Shown here one piece after another: positions 15,184 to 22,088 of a stretch of 22,088 nt of DNA (position 1 is its first letter; every line of letters begins with the position of its first letter). A program made the position numbers and the translations under genes. The stretch is taken from positions 1 through 22,088 of the IMG/VR virus record IMGVR_UViG_3300006112_000842. One strand, 5' to 3'. Origin of the DNA: a virus. The notes beneath the pieces were generated by a model that saw nothing but the letters and a program-made list of their open reading frames with translations, had not been told where the DNA came from and made no database searches.

Positions 15184-16289
15184 TATTAACTAGAGAACAA
15201 GCACTACATTGTTCCAAAGTATTCCACGATTACTTTAGTAATATTGGAAGTACCGAAGAATATATGCGTGATGAGAAGATAAAAAACCTTGAAGATTTAC
15301 CTTCTTCATTGTTTCCACCAGAAGATGATTTGTTTTCTGATTTCTCGGTACATCCAAAAGATATGGATATTGAAGTTTGTGAAATACCAAATGCTCAGTT
15401 TGAAACATTGCTTGCCATTACCAGTTCCCACATCAATAAGGCACCAGTTGGTAAGAATATACAATTGGCTGTCAAAGAGAAGAACTCAGGAAAGATTCTA
15501 GGTTTCATTCGGTTAGGTTCACCAGTAATCTATATGAAACCTCGAAATGAACTCTTAGGACAGGTCTGGATTCAGCAGGAGGATACTGCCAAACGATTCA
15601 ATACTGCTTGTGTTATGGGTTTTGTAATTGTACCAAGTCAACCATTCGGTTTTAATTATCTAGGTGGTAAACTTCTATCTGCCATTTGTACCAGTCATAC
15701 TGTAAGAGAAATGTGCAATAAGAAATATGGTATGAATGTATGTCTATTTGAAACTACCAGTCTATACGGAAGTACCAAGTCAGTATCACAGTATGATGGC
15801 ATTAAACCATATATTCGTTTTCGTGGCTTGACTGAATCGGATATTGTGCCAATGATGCACGGTGGACGATATCATGATTTGAAAAATTATGTGGAGAATA
15901 TTACTGGAGATTTGTTGGCAGGTGATACATCAACTACCAGTAGAAAACTAAGAACTTTTACTAAAATTATTGCTTTAACTAAAGCAGCACTTAAAGGTAC
16001 ACCTGAAGGGGAGGCATTCTCTTTAACGATTGAGAACGCCAAAAAGTTGACAGAAAAGAAAAGATATTATACTTCAGATTATGGATTTAAGAATTCCGTT
16101 GATTACATGAATTGCAAAACCGATACTTTGATTCCAGGTGAAAACTATCAAAAACATGAATTAAACAACATCGTTGAGTGGTGGAAGCAGAAGGCAACAA
16201 ATCGATATGAAACACTTAAAGCAGAAGGTCGCCTCCGTACAACAGTTGAAGTCTGGACTAATGATACAAACATTGACATCATCCGGTAG
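15180..16289 (+). CDS. DruA/DUF4338-like protein (tentative)
   Basis: This 369-residue soluble protein overlaps gp41 by ATGA. The middle section recalls the DUF4338 domain named after DruA of the Druantia defence system: KILGFIRLGSPVIYMKPRNE (105-124; family pattern LVGF-x-x-F-G-S-P-x-x-x-x-x-x-R-D), then RFN at 139-141 and FVIVPSQP, then NYLGGKLLSAI (159-169; the nLas-iLs helix), then KYGMNVCLFETTSLYGSTK (182-200; the 'YG-P-LLETFVD-x-x-x-G-T' block). The C-terminal part is basic and helical. DruA-type proteins are thought to act on DNA, though their biochemistry is not something I can confirm. In a phage replication operon it is more likely a DNA-metabolism protein than a defence protein. 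The match is by eye, so certainty is limited. Confidence 0.8.
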   Translation: MILTREQALHCSKVFHDYFSNIGSTEEYMRDEKIKNLEDLPSSLFPPEDDLFSDFSVHPKDMDIEVCEIPNAQFETLLAITSSHINKAPVGKNIQLAVKEKNSGKILGFIRLGSPVIYMKPRNELLGQVWIQQEDTAKRFNTACVMGFVIVPSQPFGFNYLGGKLLSAICTSHTVREMCNKKYGMNVCLFETTSLYGSTKSVSQYDGIKPYIRFRGLTESDIVPMMHGGRYHDLKNYVENITGDLLAGDTSTTSRKLRTFTKIIALTKAALKGTPEGEAFSLTIENAKKLTEKKRYYTSDYGFKNSVDYMNCKTDTLIPGENYQKHELNNIVEWWKQKATNRYETLKAEGRLRTTVEVWTNDTNIDIIR

Positions 16290-16300
16290 GTGTGTATAAT
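16273..16300 (+). promoter_or_regulatory. Consensus sigma70 promoter before the 16330 gene
   Basis: TTGACA (16273-16278) and TATAAT (16295-16300) are both perfect consensus hexamers with a 16-bp spacer. The -35 lies inside the last codons of the DruA-like gene, and transcription would begin near 16307 in the 40-base gap. An AATAAATA (16298-16305) overlaps the -10 and resembles the T4 late element with one mismatch, so the site might serve both programmes. Confidence 0.75.
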
Positions 16301-16329
16301 AAATACTCCTTAACAAAATGGAGATTTAC

Positions 16330-17415
16330 ATGGCGTACACATTTTTTCCCACTTCTGCTGCTGAAATACAAAAGACCCTACGAGGAGATAAACTCCGTGT
16401 AGGCGAAATCATTAGTGTATTTGGAACACTTAAAAAGATGTTCCCTAAAGAGACATCACCTATCAATATCGATCCACTCAAATTGAGTAAGATTAATGTT
16501 ACCCGTAGACTTTCAGGTGAAGTTGATTTAAGACAATTAAAAGTTAAAGCAAAAGCACAAAGAATCACCATGAAATTTGGTGAAGGTTCTTCAGGTGGTC
16601 GAGGTGTAAAAAATCAAGGTAATGCTTTTGAAGGTATCTTTGCAACAGCAATTGAAAAGTGGTGGGCTGGCGAAGAACAAGATATGAAGTTATCTAAAGC
16701 CGTTGAAGATGTTGCTGAAATCTATAAATTAAAAGAGTTAAAAGAATTAAAGGTAGAGATTGAAGTTAAAACTGTTGGTGAATTAAACAATAGACGACCA
16801 ATCGTATACACACCAAAAGTTTTGATTTCATCTAAGATACCCGTTAGAGATAATAATTTAGGACAAGTTGTTAGTGATGTAACCTTAATTAGTCAAAAGA
16901 AAGAATATTATTTAAGTTTAAAAACTTCTGGTACTGTAACATTTTTTAATTCTGGCATTAAACAGGTTTTTCTGACATCTGAAATCAAGAGCGGTAAAAT
17001 TGAAAATCCTAATGGAATAAAATTGTTAGAAATGTTTAACATTAAGAATGAATTGTTTTGTGATATCTACAATGGTAAATTGAAACAAGGATATTCAGAA
17101 GATGTATTTAAAACAATGACACCAGCACAGAAATCCAATCTTAAAGATTTCTTAAAGTCTGGCATTGGCCATGGTTATACTATCGTACACAAAATTGGCG
17201 GCAGTATTAAAGTGTATGAGATTGATAAACCATACATGGAAAAAGCAGCAACTCCTTTATCTTGTACAGTATATTACGGTGGAAAAACCGGTACGGGAAA
17301 AAGGATAGATATGGAAATAGAAACGCAAAAGTATATTCTAAAAGTGAATATTCGTGATACACAAGGCGGTGACGGATACCCAACAAGAATTATGTGTGAT
17401 TATAGTTATAGATAA
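16330..17415 (+). CDS. Unassigned phage protein, possible PD-(D/E)XK-like nuclease fold
   Basis: This 361-residue soluble basic protein starts at ATG 16330, since GGAGA lies at 16320-16324 with ideal spacing; an ATG at 16318 has no SD. It has no signal peptide or membrane span. The central part holds NQGNAFEGIFATAIEKWW (Glu101 in a helix), then VSDVTLIS (Asp183) and twelve residues later YYLSLKTSG (Ser196-Leu-Lys198). This helix, then Asp-strand, then x-x-Lys-strand arrangement is the layout of restriction-endonuclease-like domains, with Ser in place of the usual Glu/Asp before Lys. I cannot verify the fold. It has its own consensus promoter, so it begins a new transcript with the downstream genes. 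It may be a nuclease or a structural protein. Confidence 0.85.
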   Translation: MAYTFFPTSAAEIQKTLRGDKLRVGEIISVFGTLKKMFPKETSPINIDPLKLSKINVTRRLSGEVDLRQLKVKAKAQRITMKFGEGSSGGRGVKNQGNAFEGIFATAIEKWWAGEEQDMKLSKAVEDVAEIYKLKELKELKVEIEVKTVGELNNRRPIVYTPKVLISSKIPVRDNNLGQVVSDVTLISQKKEYYLSLKTSGTVTFFNSGIKQVFLTSEIKSGKIENPNGIKLLEMFNIKNELFCDIYNGKLKQGYSEDVFKTMTPAQKSNLKDFLKSGIGHGYTIVHKIGGSIKVYEIDKPYMEKAATPLSCTVYYGGKTGTGKRIDMEIETQKYILKVNIRDTQGGDGYPTRIMCDYSYR

Positions 17416-17424
17416 AGGTGAAAT

Positions 17425-17703
17425 ATGGGATTAATTGATTTTGATAAACTCGCTAAACAATACGCAGATGATAATGATTTTGGTTTCTCTGCTGTATCCG
17501 AAGAAGAATATAATTCAGTAATTAATAAAACTGCTGCAACGGCAGAAGATTATAAAGCAAGATTGAATGAATTAGAAAAGATGATTGTACCTTTCTTGAC
17601 TAAATTACATTCTACTGGAGATAAAGAATACATATATTGGCCAAATCGTAAACCCGTAATTGAAGCACAAATAGAAAAGATTTTAAAACTGACAAGAGAT
17701 TAA
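17425..17703 (+). CDS. Small conserved-looking phage protein, function unknown
   Basis: This 92-residue soluble, helix-rich protein has an acidic N-terminus. The C-terminal half EKMIVPFLTKLHSTGDKEYI followed by YWPNRKPVIEAQIEKIL resembles a short conserved block (…K-x-x-E-Y-I-x-W-P-N-R-x-x-x-I…) that I associate with unassigned small proteins of T4-like phages. No catalytic motif is visible. The SD AAAGGTG lies at 17415-17421, and the next gene begins 2 bases after its stop. Confidence 0.8.
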   Translation: MGLIDFDKLAKQYADDNDFGFSAVSEEEYNSVINKTAATAEDYKARLNELEKMIVPFLTKLHSTGDKEYIYWPNRKPVIEAQIEKILKLTRD

Positions 17704-17705
17704 TT

Positions 17706-18428
17706 ATGACCGCAACTGTGATTATACCAACTACTGGCGCAGCAGAAGTACACGAAGCAATTAAATCTGTATTAAATCAAACATACGAAACCAAGTGTTA
17801 TATTGTTTGTGATGGACCTGAATATGTTTATGCTGTAAAGAATCATATTAAACAATTTGAGAAACATCCAAATTATAAAAATATTATAATGTGTGGTTTA
17901 CCAATCAATGTCGGTGCCAAAGGTTTTTATGGACACCGTGTCTATGCAGCGTTTACCCATTTAGTCGATACTGAATATGTGATGTATCTTGACCAAGATA
18001 ATTGGTTAGGAGACCGTCATGTACAAACTTGTGTTGAAACAATTCAAAGACGAAATCTTGACTGGTGTTATTCATTGAGACAAGTACACGACAAAGCTGG
18101 TAACTTTGTTTGCTTTGATGATTGTGAATCATTAGGTAAATGGCAAACTTACCATGGTGTACACCATATTGATACTAATAGTTATTGCCTTAAAACGTCA
18201 GTTGCTGTATCATTGGCTTCTGCGTGGCATGGTGGTTGGGGCCAAGATAGAGTATTCTTACAAGCCGTAACTCAACACTATCAAAAGTGGGATTGCACAA
18301 ACGAATACACAACACATTATCGTGTTGATGGTGGTAAAGGTTCTGTCACGGCAGACTTCTTTATTAATGGTAATGAAGTAATGATGAAAAAATATGATGG
18401 GAAATATCCATGGCGAACAAAAACTTAA
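17706..18428 (+). CDS. GT2-like (GT-A fold) glycosyltransferase
   Basis: This 240-residue protein begins TATVIIPTTGAAEVHEAIKS, the nucleotide-binding opening of family 2 glycosyltransferases (VIIPT, then the A-I-x-S-V-L-N-Q-T helix). The metal-binding acidic motif is YLDQDNW (95-100; D-x-D at 96-98). A GWGQDRVF segment (177-184) matches the later acceptor/ED-like region. It would transfer a sugar from an NDP-sugar in the cytoplasm; acceptor unknown. It is short for the family and has no membrane span, as usual for phage copies. It is the first of six adjacent sugar-related genes and overlaps the next by 19 bases. Confidence 0.88.
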   Translation: MTATVIIPTTGAAEVHEAIKSVLNQTYETKCYIVCDGPEYVYAVKNHIKQFEKHPNYKNIIMCGLPINVGAKGFYGHRVYAAFTHLVDTEYVMYLDQDNWLGDRHVQTCVETIQRRNLDWCYSLRQVHDKAGNFVCFDDCESLGKWQTYHGVHHIDTNSYCLKTSVAVSLASAWHGGWGQDRVFLQAVTQHYQKWDCTNEYTTHYRVDGGKGSVTADFFINGNEVMMKKYDGKYPWRTKT

Positions 18429-19249
18429 TCATTGGTGGTGCAACAAATTACGGCATCAATCAATTAAAACCTTGGGTTCTATCAGCAAAAGAAGTTGCTG
18501 GTATTGATAATGATGTTGTCTTAGTTGTAGGTAATGCCACACAAGAAACAATTGAATGGTTAGAAGGACAATATGTAAAAGTTGTTCCTATGATTAATGT
18601 TCAAGGTGTACCTATTCATGTATTACGATTCTTATCAATCTACGATTATTTACAAAAACATTGGCAAGAATATGATTATGTGGTTACCACAGATGTCAAA
18701 GATGTTTATTTTCAAGTAGACCCATTTAAATTTCTAGTTGACCGTAAATTAGTTGTTGCTTCAGAAGGTCTAAGGTATAAAAATGAACCTTGGGGTAATG
18801 AAAATTTATATCAGACTTATGGGCCTTATGTTTACGAAAAATTCAAAGATAATGAAATCTTTAATGTTGGAACATTCGGAGGCACATCTGAATATGTAAA
18901 AGATATGGTGTTCAATATCTTCACTAATGCAACAAACAGGCCTATTCCTATTGTTGACCAAGCTGTATTCAATGTACTAATCAACACCCAACCATTTAAA
19001 GATGTGATACAAACAAGTACACAATGGGCGGCTGAATTAGGTACAATCATGGATCCTTCTAAGATTGAACAATTCAGACCCAATTTACTTTTCCCTGAGC
19101 CTGTATTTGAAGATGGTTTAGTGAAAGACTGGACTGGCCATGTTTACCCTATTGTACACCAGTATGACCGAGTGCCAGAATTAAAGAAATTTGTCCAAGA
19201 GAAGTATGGACAAGAAGATGAATCAGAATTATTTATTTACAGGACTTAA
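18410..19249 (+). CDS. GT-A-like glycosyltransferase
   Basis: This 279-residue protein opens with KNLIIGGATNYGINQLKPWV, then VLVVGNATQETIEWL. It has a TTDVKDVYF motif (93-101), where Asp95 and Asp98 are likely metal/donor ligands, as in GT-A transferases of the GT8/DUF-type group. NVGTFGGTSEYV and VDQAVFNVL are the following N-x-G-x-x-G and D-Q blocks that these enzymes share. The substrate is unknown. The start ATG at 18410 lies 19 bases inside the preceding gene with GGGAA upstream. The neighbouring transferase, epimerase and methyltransferases suggest it adds one sugar of a small branched or methylated glycan. Confidence 0.82.
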   Translation: MANKNLIIGGATNYGINQLKPWVLSAKEVAGIDNDVVLVVGNATQETIEWLEGQYVKVVPMINVQGVPIHVLRFLSIYDYLQKHWQEYDYVVTTDVKDVYFQVDPFKFLVDRKLVVASEGLRYKNEPWGNENLYQTYGPYVYEKFKDNEIFNVGTFGGTSEYVKDMVFNIFTNATNRPIPIVDQAVFNVLINTQPFKDVIQTSTQWAAELGTIMDPSKIEQFRPNLLFPEPVFEDGLVKDWTGHVYPIVHQYDRVPELKKFVQEKYGQEDESELFIYRT

Positions 19250-19250
19250 T

Positions 19251-19778
19251 ATGGACTTTGAACAAGAATATCAAGACGCTTGTGTTAGAAACACAGATAT
19301 GCACGAACATTTACCATGGATTTCAGAATTAACATCTGAGTGTAAACACGCAACTGAATTAGGTGTTGGCTATGCACAGAGTACCAGAGGTTTTCTGAGA
19401 CACGACATTGAAATGCACAGTTATGAAATTTCTCCGTATGATGTAACTCGTCAATACTTTGCTGACGCACAAGCATCCGGTCGTAATGCAACACTCCATG
19501 TATGTTCTACATTAGAAACTGAAATTGCACCAACAGAAATTATGCTCGTTGATAGTTATCATTCATATGAACAAGTCAAAGGTGAATTGGCACTTCATGC
19601 TGATAAAGTGAGCAAATATATATTATTCCATGATACAGAATTATTTGGTGAACGTGGTCAAGGTGGTGAAGAAGGTGTTTGGAAAGCAATTCAAGAATTC
19701 TTAGATGCTAATCCACAATGGCAGTTAGTTGAACGAAGAACTAATAACAATGGTATGACTTTGATTAAGAGAGTATAA
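19251..19778 (+). CDS. SAM-dependent methyltransferase-like protein (CmcI/Methyltransf_24 type)
   Basis: This 175-residue protein carries a Rossmann motif I TELGVGYAQSTRGFL (35-49), the motif II region HSYEIS (56-61), DSYHSYEQVKGEL (101-113), and YILFHDTELFG (123-133). The V-D-S-x-H-x-Y and F-H-D-T signatures are typical of the CmcI/class I methyltransferase group, in which His/Asp hold a metal. It would methylate a sugar hydroxyl or a similar group. The start is ATG 19251 with SD AGGA at 19241-19244; an upstream in-frame start would overlap the previous gene by 60 bases. It shares a base with the next gene's start (TAATG). Confidence 0.85.
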   Translation: MDFEQEYQDACVRNTDMHEHLPWISELTSECKHATELGVGYAQSTRGFLRHDIEMHSYEISPYDVTRQYFADAQASGRNATLHVCSTLETEIAPTEIMLVDSYHSYEQVKGELALHADKVSKYILFHDTELFGERGQGGEEGVWKAIQEFLDANPQWQLVERRTNNNGMTLIKRV

Positions 19779-20791
19779 TGAAAATCTTTATTACAGGATT
19801 AGCAGGATTTCTAGGTAGTCACCTTGCTGATAGATTTATTGAATTAGGACATGAAGTAATTGGTAATGATACCTTGATTGGTGGTTATCGTGATAATGTT
19901 CCAAAGAAAGCCAAACTCTATGTTGTTGATTGTTGCGATAACGATAAGATGGCGTATATCATGCAAGGTTGTGATATCGTTGTTCATACTGCTGCAACAG
20001 CACATGAAGGACTATCTGTATTCTCTCCTAGTTTTATTACAAAAAACATCTTTGAGGCAAGTGTATCTACAATCTCTGCTGCCATTCAAAATAAAGTAAA
20101 ACGATTTGTCTATTGCACATCAATGGCACGATATGGTGACCAAGAAGCACCATTTCATGAAGGCATGGATCCTAAACCAGTAGACCCATACGGTATTGCA
20201 AAAGTTGCCGGTGAAGATGTATTAAAAGCATTGTGTGAAACTCATGGCATGGAATGGAATATTGCTGTGCCACATAATATTGTCGGTCCACGCCAACGAT
20301 ATGACGATCCGTTCCGTAATGTAATGAGTATTATGATTAATCGTAATCTACAAAATAAGCCAGCAATTATCTATGGTGATGGTTTACAAACTCGTTGCTT
20401 CTCATATGTTGGTGACTGTATCAACTGTTTAGAGAAGATGGCATTGGATCCAAATATTGTGAGTGAAATTATCAACATTGGTCCTGATGAGGGTACCATT
20501 ACTGTTGCAAAGTTAGCCGAATTAGTTGCTGACGAATGTGACATGAGAAAAGATACTATTTGGCCACCAATTCATATGCCTGACCGACCAAGAGAAGTTA
20601 AACACGCTTCTTGTACCGCAGACAAAGCTCGTAAATTGTTAGATTATGAAACCAAAACGGATTTAAGAAAAGCAATTCAAGAAACTGTGGCATATGTTAA
20701 ACGAAAAGGACCTAAACCTTTTGATTACACTTATCCACTTGAAATCATTTCTGATAAAACACCTCGTACATGGAAAGATAGGTTGATGTGA
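19778..20791 (+). CDS. NAD-dependent nucleotide-sugar epimerase/dehydratase (extended SDR)
   Basis: This 337-residue enzyme has the NAD-binding TGLAGFLGSHLADR (6-19), the catalytic Ser115 (CTSMARYG), and Tyr138 and Lys142 (PYGIAK). FSYVGDCINCL and INIGPDEGTITV match the C-terminal substrate-binding part of UDP-glucose 4-epimerase-like enzymes. It would change the configuration of, or dehydrate, an NDP-sugar and so supply donors for the neighbouring transferases. Exact substrate cannot be read from sequence. All catalytic residues are present and length is normal. ATG overlaps the previous stop; the end overlaps the next gene by one base (TGATG). Confidence 0.94.
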   Translation: MKIFITGLAGFLGSHLADRFIELGHEVIGNDTLIGGYRDNVPKKAKLYVVDCCDNDKMAYIMQGCDIVVHTAATAHEGLSVFSPSFITKNIFEASVSTISAAIQNKVKRFVYCTSMARYGDQEAPFHEGMDPKPVDPYGIAKVAGEDVLKALCETHGMEWNIAVPHNIVGPRQRYDDPFRNVMSIMINRNLQNKPAIIYGDGLQTRCFSYVGDCINCLEKMALDPNIVSEIINIGPDEGTITVAKLAELVADECDMRKDTIWPPIHMPDRPREVKHASCTADKARKLLDYETKTDLRKAIQETVAYVKRKGPKPFDYTYPLEIISDKTPRTWKDRLM

Positions 20792-21363
20792 TGAATACTT
20801 TAGTTGATATTATTATTGAGAAGAATTTGCGTAATGATACACATTATGAATTTGGTACAGATAAAGAATTCAATCACAAATATTGTAGTGGCTTTTATGA
20901 TGAAGCCTTTGCACCATACAAAGATAAACCTATTCGCTTGTTAGAAATTGGTATTCACCGTGGCGGCAGTTTGGCCTTATGGCATCATTATTTCCCTGAA
21001 GCTGATATCTATGGTCTTGATGCTTTTGATTTTGGTGCTAAACAAAACTGTGAACCTTACCCAAGAGTTAAAGTCACTTATGCGGATGGTTATCGTAAAG
21101 ACTTTGCTGATACACTTCCATCATTTGATATTATCATTGATGATGGTCCACACACCAAAGAAAGTCACCTACAATCATTAGATTTGTATTTGCCAAAATT
21201 AAAACCTGGTGGTATGTTTGTAATTGAAGATATTGCAAGCATGGAATGGGTATCTGAATATATGATGTTGGTACCTAATGATATGAGTTACAGAACGGTT
21301 GATTTAAGAGAACCTTCTGGTATGTCTGATAGTATTATTTTTTGTGTGACTAATAATGGTTGA
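20791..21363 (+). CDS. SAM-dependent methyltransferase, TylF/CmcI-like
   Basis: This 190-residue protein has motif I LLEIGIHRGGSLALW (50-64), the acidic DAFD (77-80) after strand 2, and IIIDDGPHTKESHLQSL (114-130), a D-D-x-x-H motif of metal-dependent sugar O-methyltransferases. GGMFVIEDI (140-148) follows. The N-terminus DKEFNHKYCSGFYDEAFAPY is like the TylF/macrocin O-methyltransferase group. It probably O-methylates a sugar made or attached by the neighbours. ATG 20791 is preferred, overlapping the epimerase stop; a GTG at 20788 would add one residue. Confidence 0.9.
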   Translation: MNTLVDIIIEKNLRNDTHYEFGTDKEFNHKYCSGFYDEAFAPYKDKPIRLLEIGIHRGGSLALWHHYFPEADIYGLDAFDFGAKQNCEPYPRVKVTYADGYRKDFADTLPSFDIIIDDGPHTKESHLQSLDLYLPKLKPGGMFVIEDIASMEWVSEYMMLVPNDMSYRTVDLREPSGMSDSIIFCVTNNG

Positions 21364-22084
21364 TATTTCTTTTTGTCATCTTGCCTCAGCAGGCAAAAAA
21401 GTATCTACTGAAAAGATGGTAGAGAATATTCGTAAGTATTATCCTGATGCTTATTATTTCCTAGGTTCGGATGCCGCAGATGATTTATCAGATATTGGTG
21501 TTGCCAATAATTGTGATTATTTTCCATTTTCGGTTAAAGTTGGATATCCTAGTTACAATTTAGAAAAACTGTTAGTATGGTTTGAACGATTTAAACTCGC
21601 TTGCCAGAAATGTGAGACTTCACATATAATGATGATGGAAGACGATGTTTGGATTAAAAAGGAAATTACAATAAATGATTCTTGGGAAATGGCAGGCCAC
21701 AACATTACTGTTGGCAATATCATTCCCGAAAACATTATAGATAGTATTACAGAGTTTTCAGGTAGACGACCAATCACTAATCAATATGGTTGTGGTGGCG
21801 GTTCAATCTTTAGAGTGTCGACCTTTCTGAATAACTATGATAAAGTGATTGAATGGTTCAAACAAAATCATGATAACTTTCAAAAGCAATACGAACCATT
21901 AGGTTTTATGGATTGTTATATGGTGGTGTTTTATATGTTATGTGGAAAAGATTATTCAGTTAATCCTTATTTGACAGACACACATCACCATAAAAATGAT
22001 GGTTATGATTATGATAAATTTGTTGAAACTACTCCAGCACACATTGAAATTGTTAATAACTATAAAAGGTATTATTGGGTATGA
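21356..22084 (+). CDS. GT-A-like glycosyltransferase (tentative)
   Basis: This 242-residue protein overlaps the preceding gene by 8 bases. The N-terminus VDISFCHLASAGKK and the acidic MMMEDDVW (92-99; Glu-Asp-Asp in place of D-x-D) are typical of GT-A transferases. NQYGCGGGSIFRVSTF and GFMDCYMVVFYM resemble the acceptor-side region with a conserved G-G-G and an Asp. No membrane span or signal is seen. It closes the visible sugar cluster. A further gene begins in the last bases of the window (ATG at 22081 or 22085). Confidence 0.78.
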   Translation: MVDISFCHLASAGKKVSTEKMVENIRKYYPDAYYFLGSDAADDLSDIGVANNCDYFPFSVKVGYPSYNLEKLLVWFERFKLACQKCETSHIMMMEDDVWIKKEITINDSWEMAGHNITVGNIIPENIIDSITEFSGRRPITNQYGCGGGSIFRVSTFLNNYDKVIEWFKQNHDNFQKQYEPLGFMDCYMVVFYMLCGKDYSVNPYLTDTHHHKNDGYDYDKFVETTPAHIEIVNNYKRYYWV

Positions 22085-22088
22085 ATGA

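Noticed and set aside
16318-16329. ATG at 16318 as start of the 361-residue protein
   Set aside because: No SD before it, whereas GGAGA at 16320-16324 is ideally placed for ATG 16330.
22081-22088. Start of a further gene at the right edge
   Set aside because: ATG at 22081 or 22085 is plausible by the overlap habit of this genome, but eight bases are not enough to call a gene.
1-22088. tRNA genes, CRISPR arrays, insertion sequences, homing endonucleases
   Set aside because: No cloverleaf, no spaced direct repeats, no transposase or HNH/GIY-YIG frame was seen; nearly all bases are covered by genes.

Overview
This window looks like part of the genome of a T4-like tailed phage (myovirus) that infects an AT-rich Gram-negative bacterium. 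The phage call rests on the DNA polymerase gp43, the recombinase UvsX and the helicase gp41, which lie in the order seen in aquatic T4-like phages, and on the very tight packing with ATGA, TAATG and TGATG overlaps. An outer-membrane CsgG lipoprotein and Sec signal peptides only make sense in a host with two membranes. The sequence itself does not identify the host; SAR11-like or Methylophilales-like aquatic proteobacteria would fit the base composition.

Layout. Bases 1-866 (+) hold the 3' part of a GT-B glycosyltransferase and a small conserved gene. Bases 867-8579 (-) are one uninterrupted block of ten genes. In transcription order they are: a small GFPI-type membrane protein, a 58-residue protein, a paralogous GFPI-type membrane protein, CsgF, CsgG, a curlin-repeat protein, a FecR-domain protein with a curlin-like tail, a PA14-curlin fusion protein, a 45-residue single-span membrane protein, and a complete CHASE2 adenylate cyclase. 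Bases 8675-16289 (+) are the replication and recombination module: Sm-like protein, gp43, a membrane coiled-coil protein, UvsX, a small protein, gp41 and a DruA/DUF4338-like protein. Bases 16330-17703 (+) hold two unassigned genes. Bases 17706-22084 (+) are a sugar-modification cluster of three GT-A-like transferases, two SAM-methyltransferase-like proteins and an NAD-dependent epimerase.

Regulation. The 95-base gap between the minus-strand curli block and the plus-strand replication block carries a perfect sigma70 consensus promoter (TTGACA, 17 bp, TATAAT) reading right. It also carries a perfect T4 late promoter element (TATAAATA) reading left, and the two transcripts cross. The simplest reading is that replication genes are early and the whole curli/cyclase block is late. 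A second consensus sigma70 promoter (TTGACA, 16 bp, TATAAT) precedes the 16330 gene.

The most interesting system is the left block. It is a phage-borne curli-type secretion and fibre cassette: CsgG pore, CsgF coupler, a plain curlin-repeat subunit and a PA14-tipped curlin subunit. It sits in one operon with a periplasmic FecR protein and a transmembrane CHASE2 adenylate cyclase that keeps all its catalytic residues. CsgG-type genes in marine T4-like phages have been noted before, as far as I recall (not verified here). The coupling to a complete cAMP-producing receptor, FecR, a PA14-curlin fusion and two paralogous small membrane proteins under a late promoter is what deserves attention.
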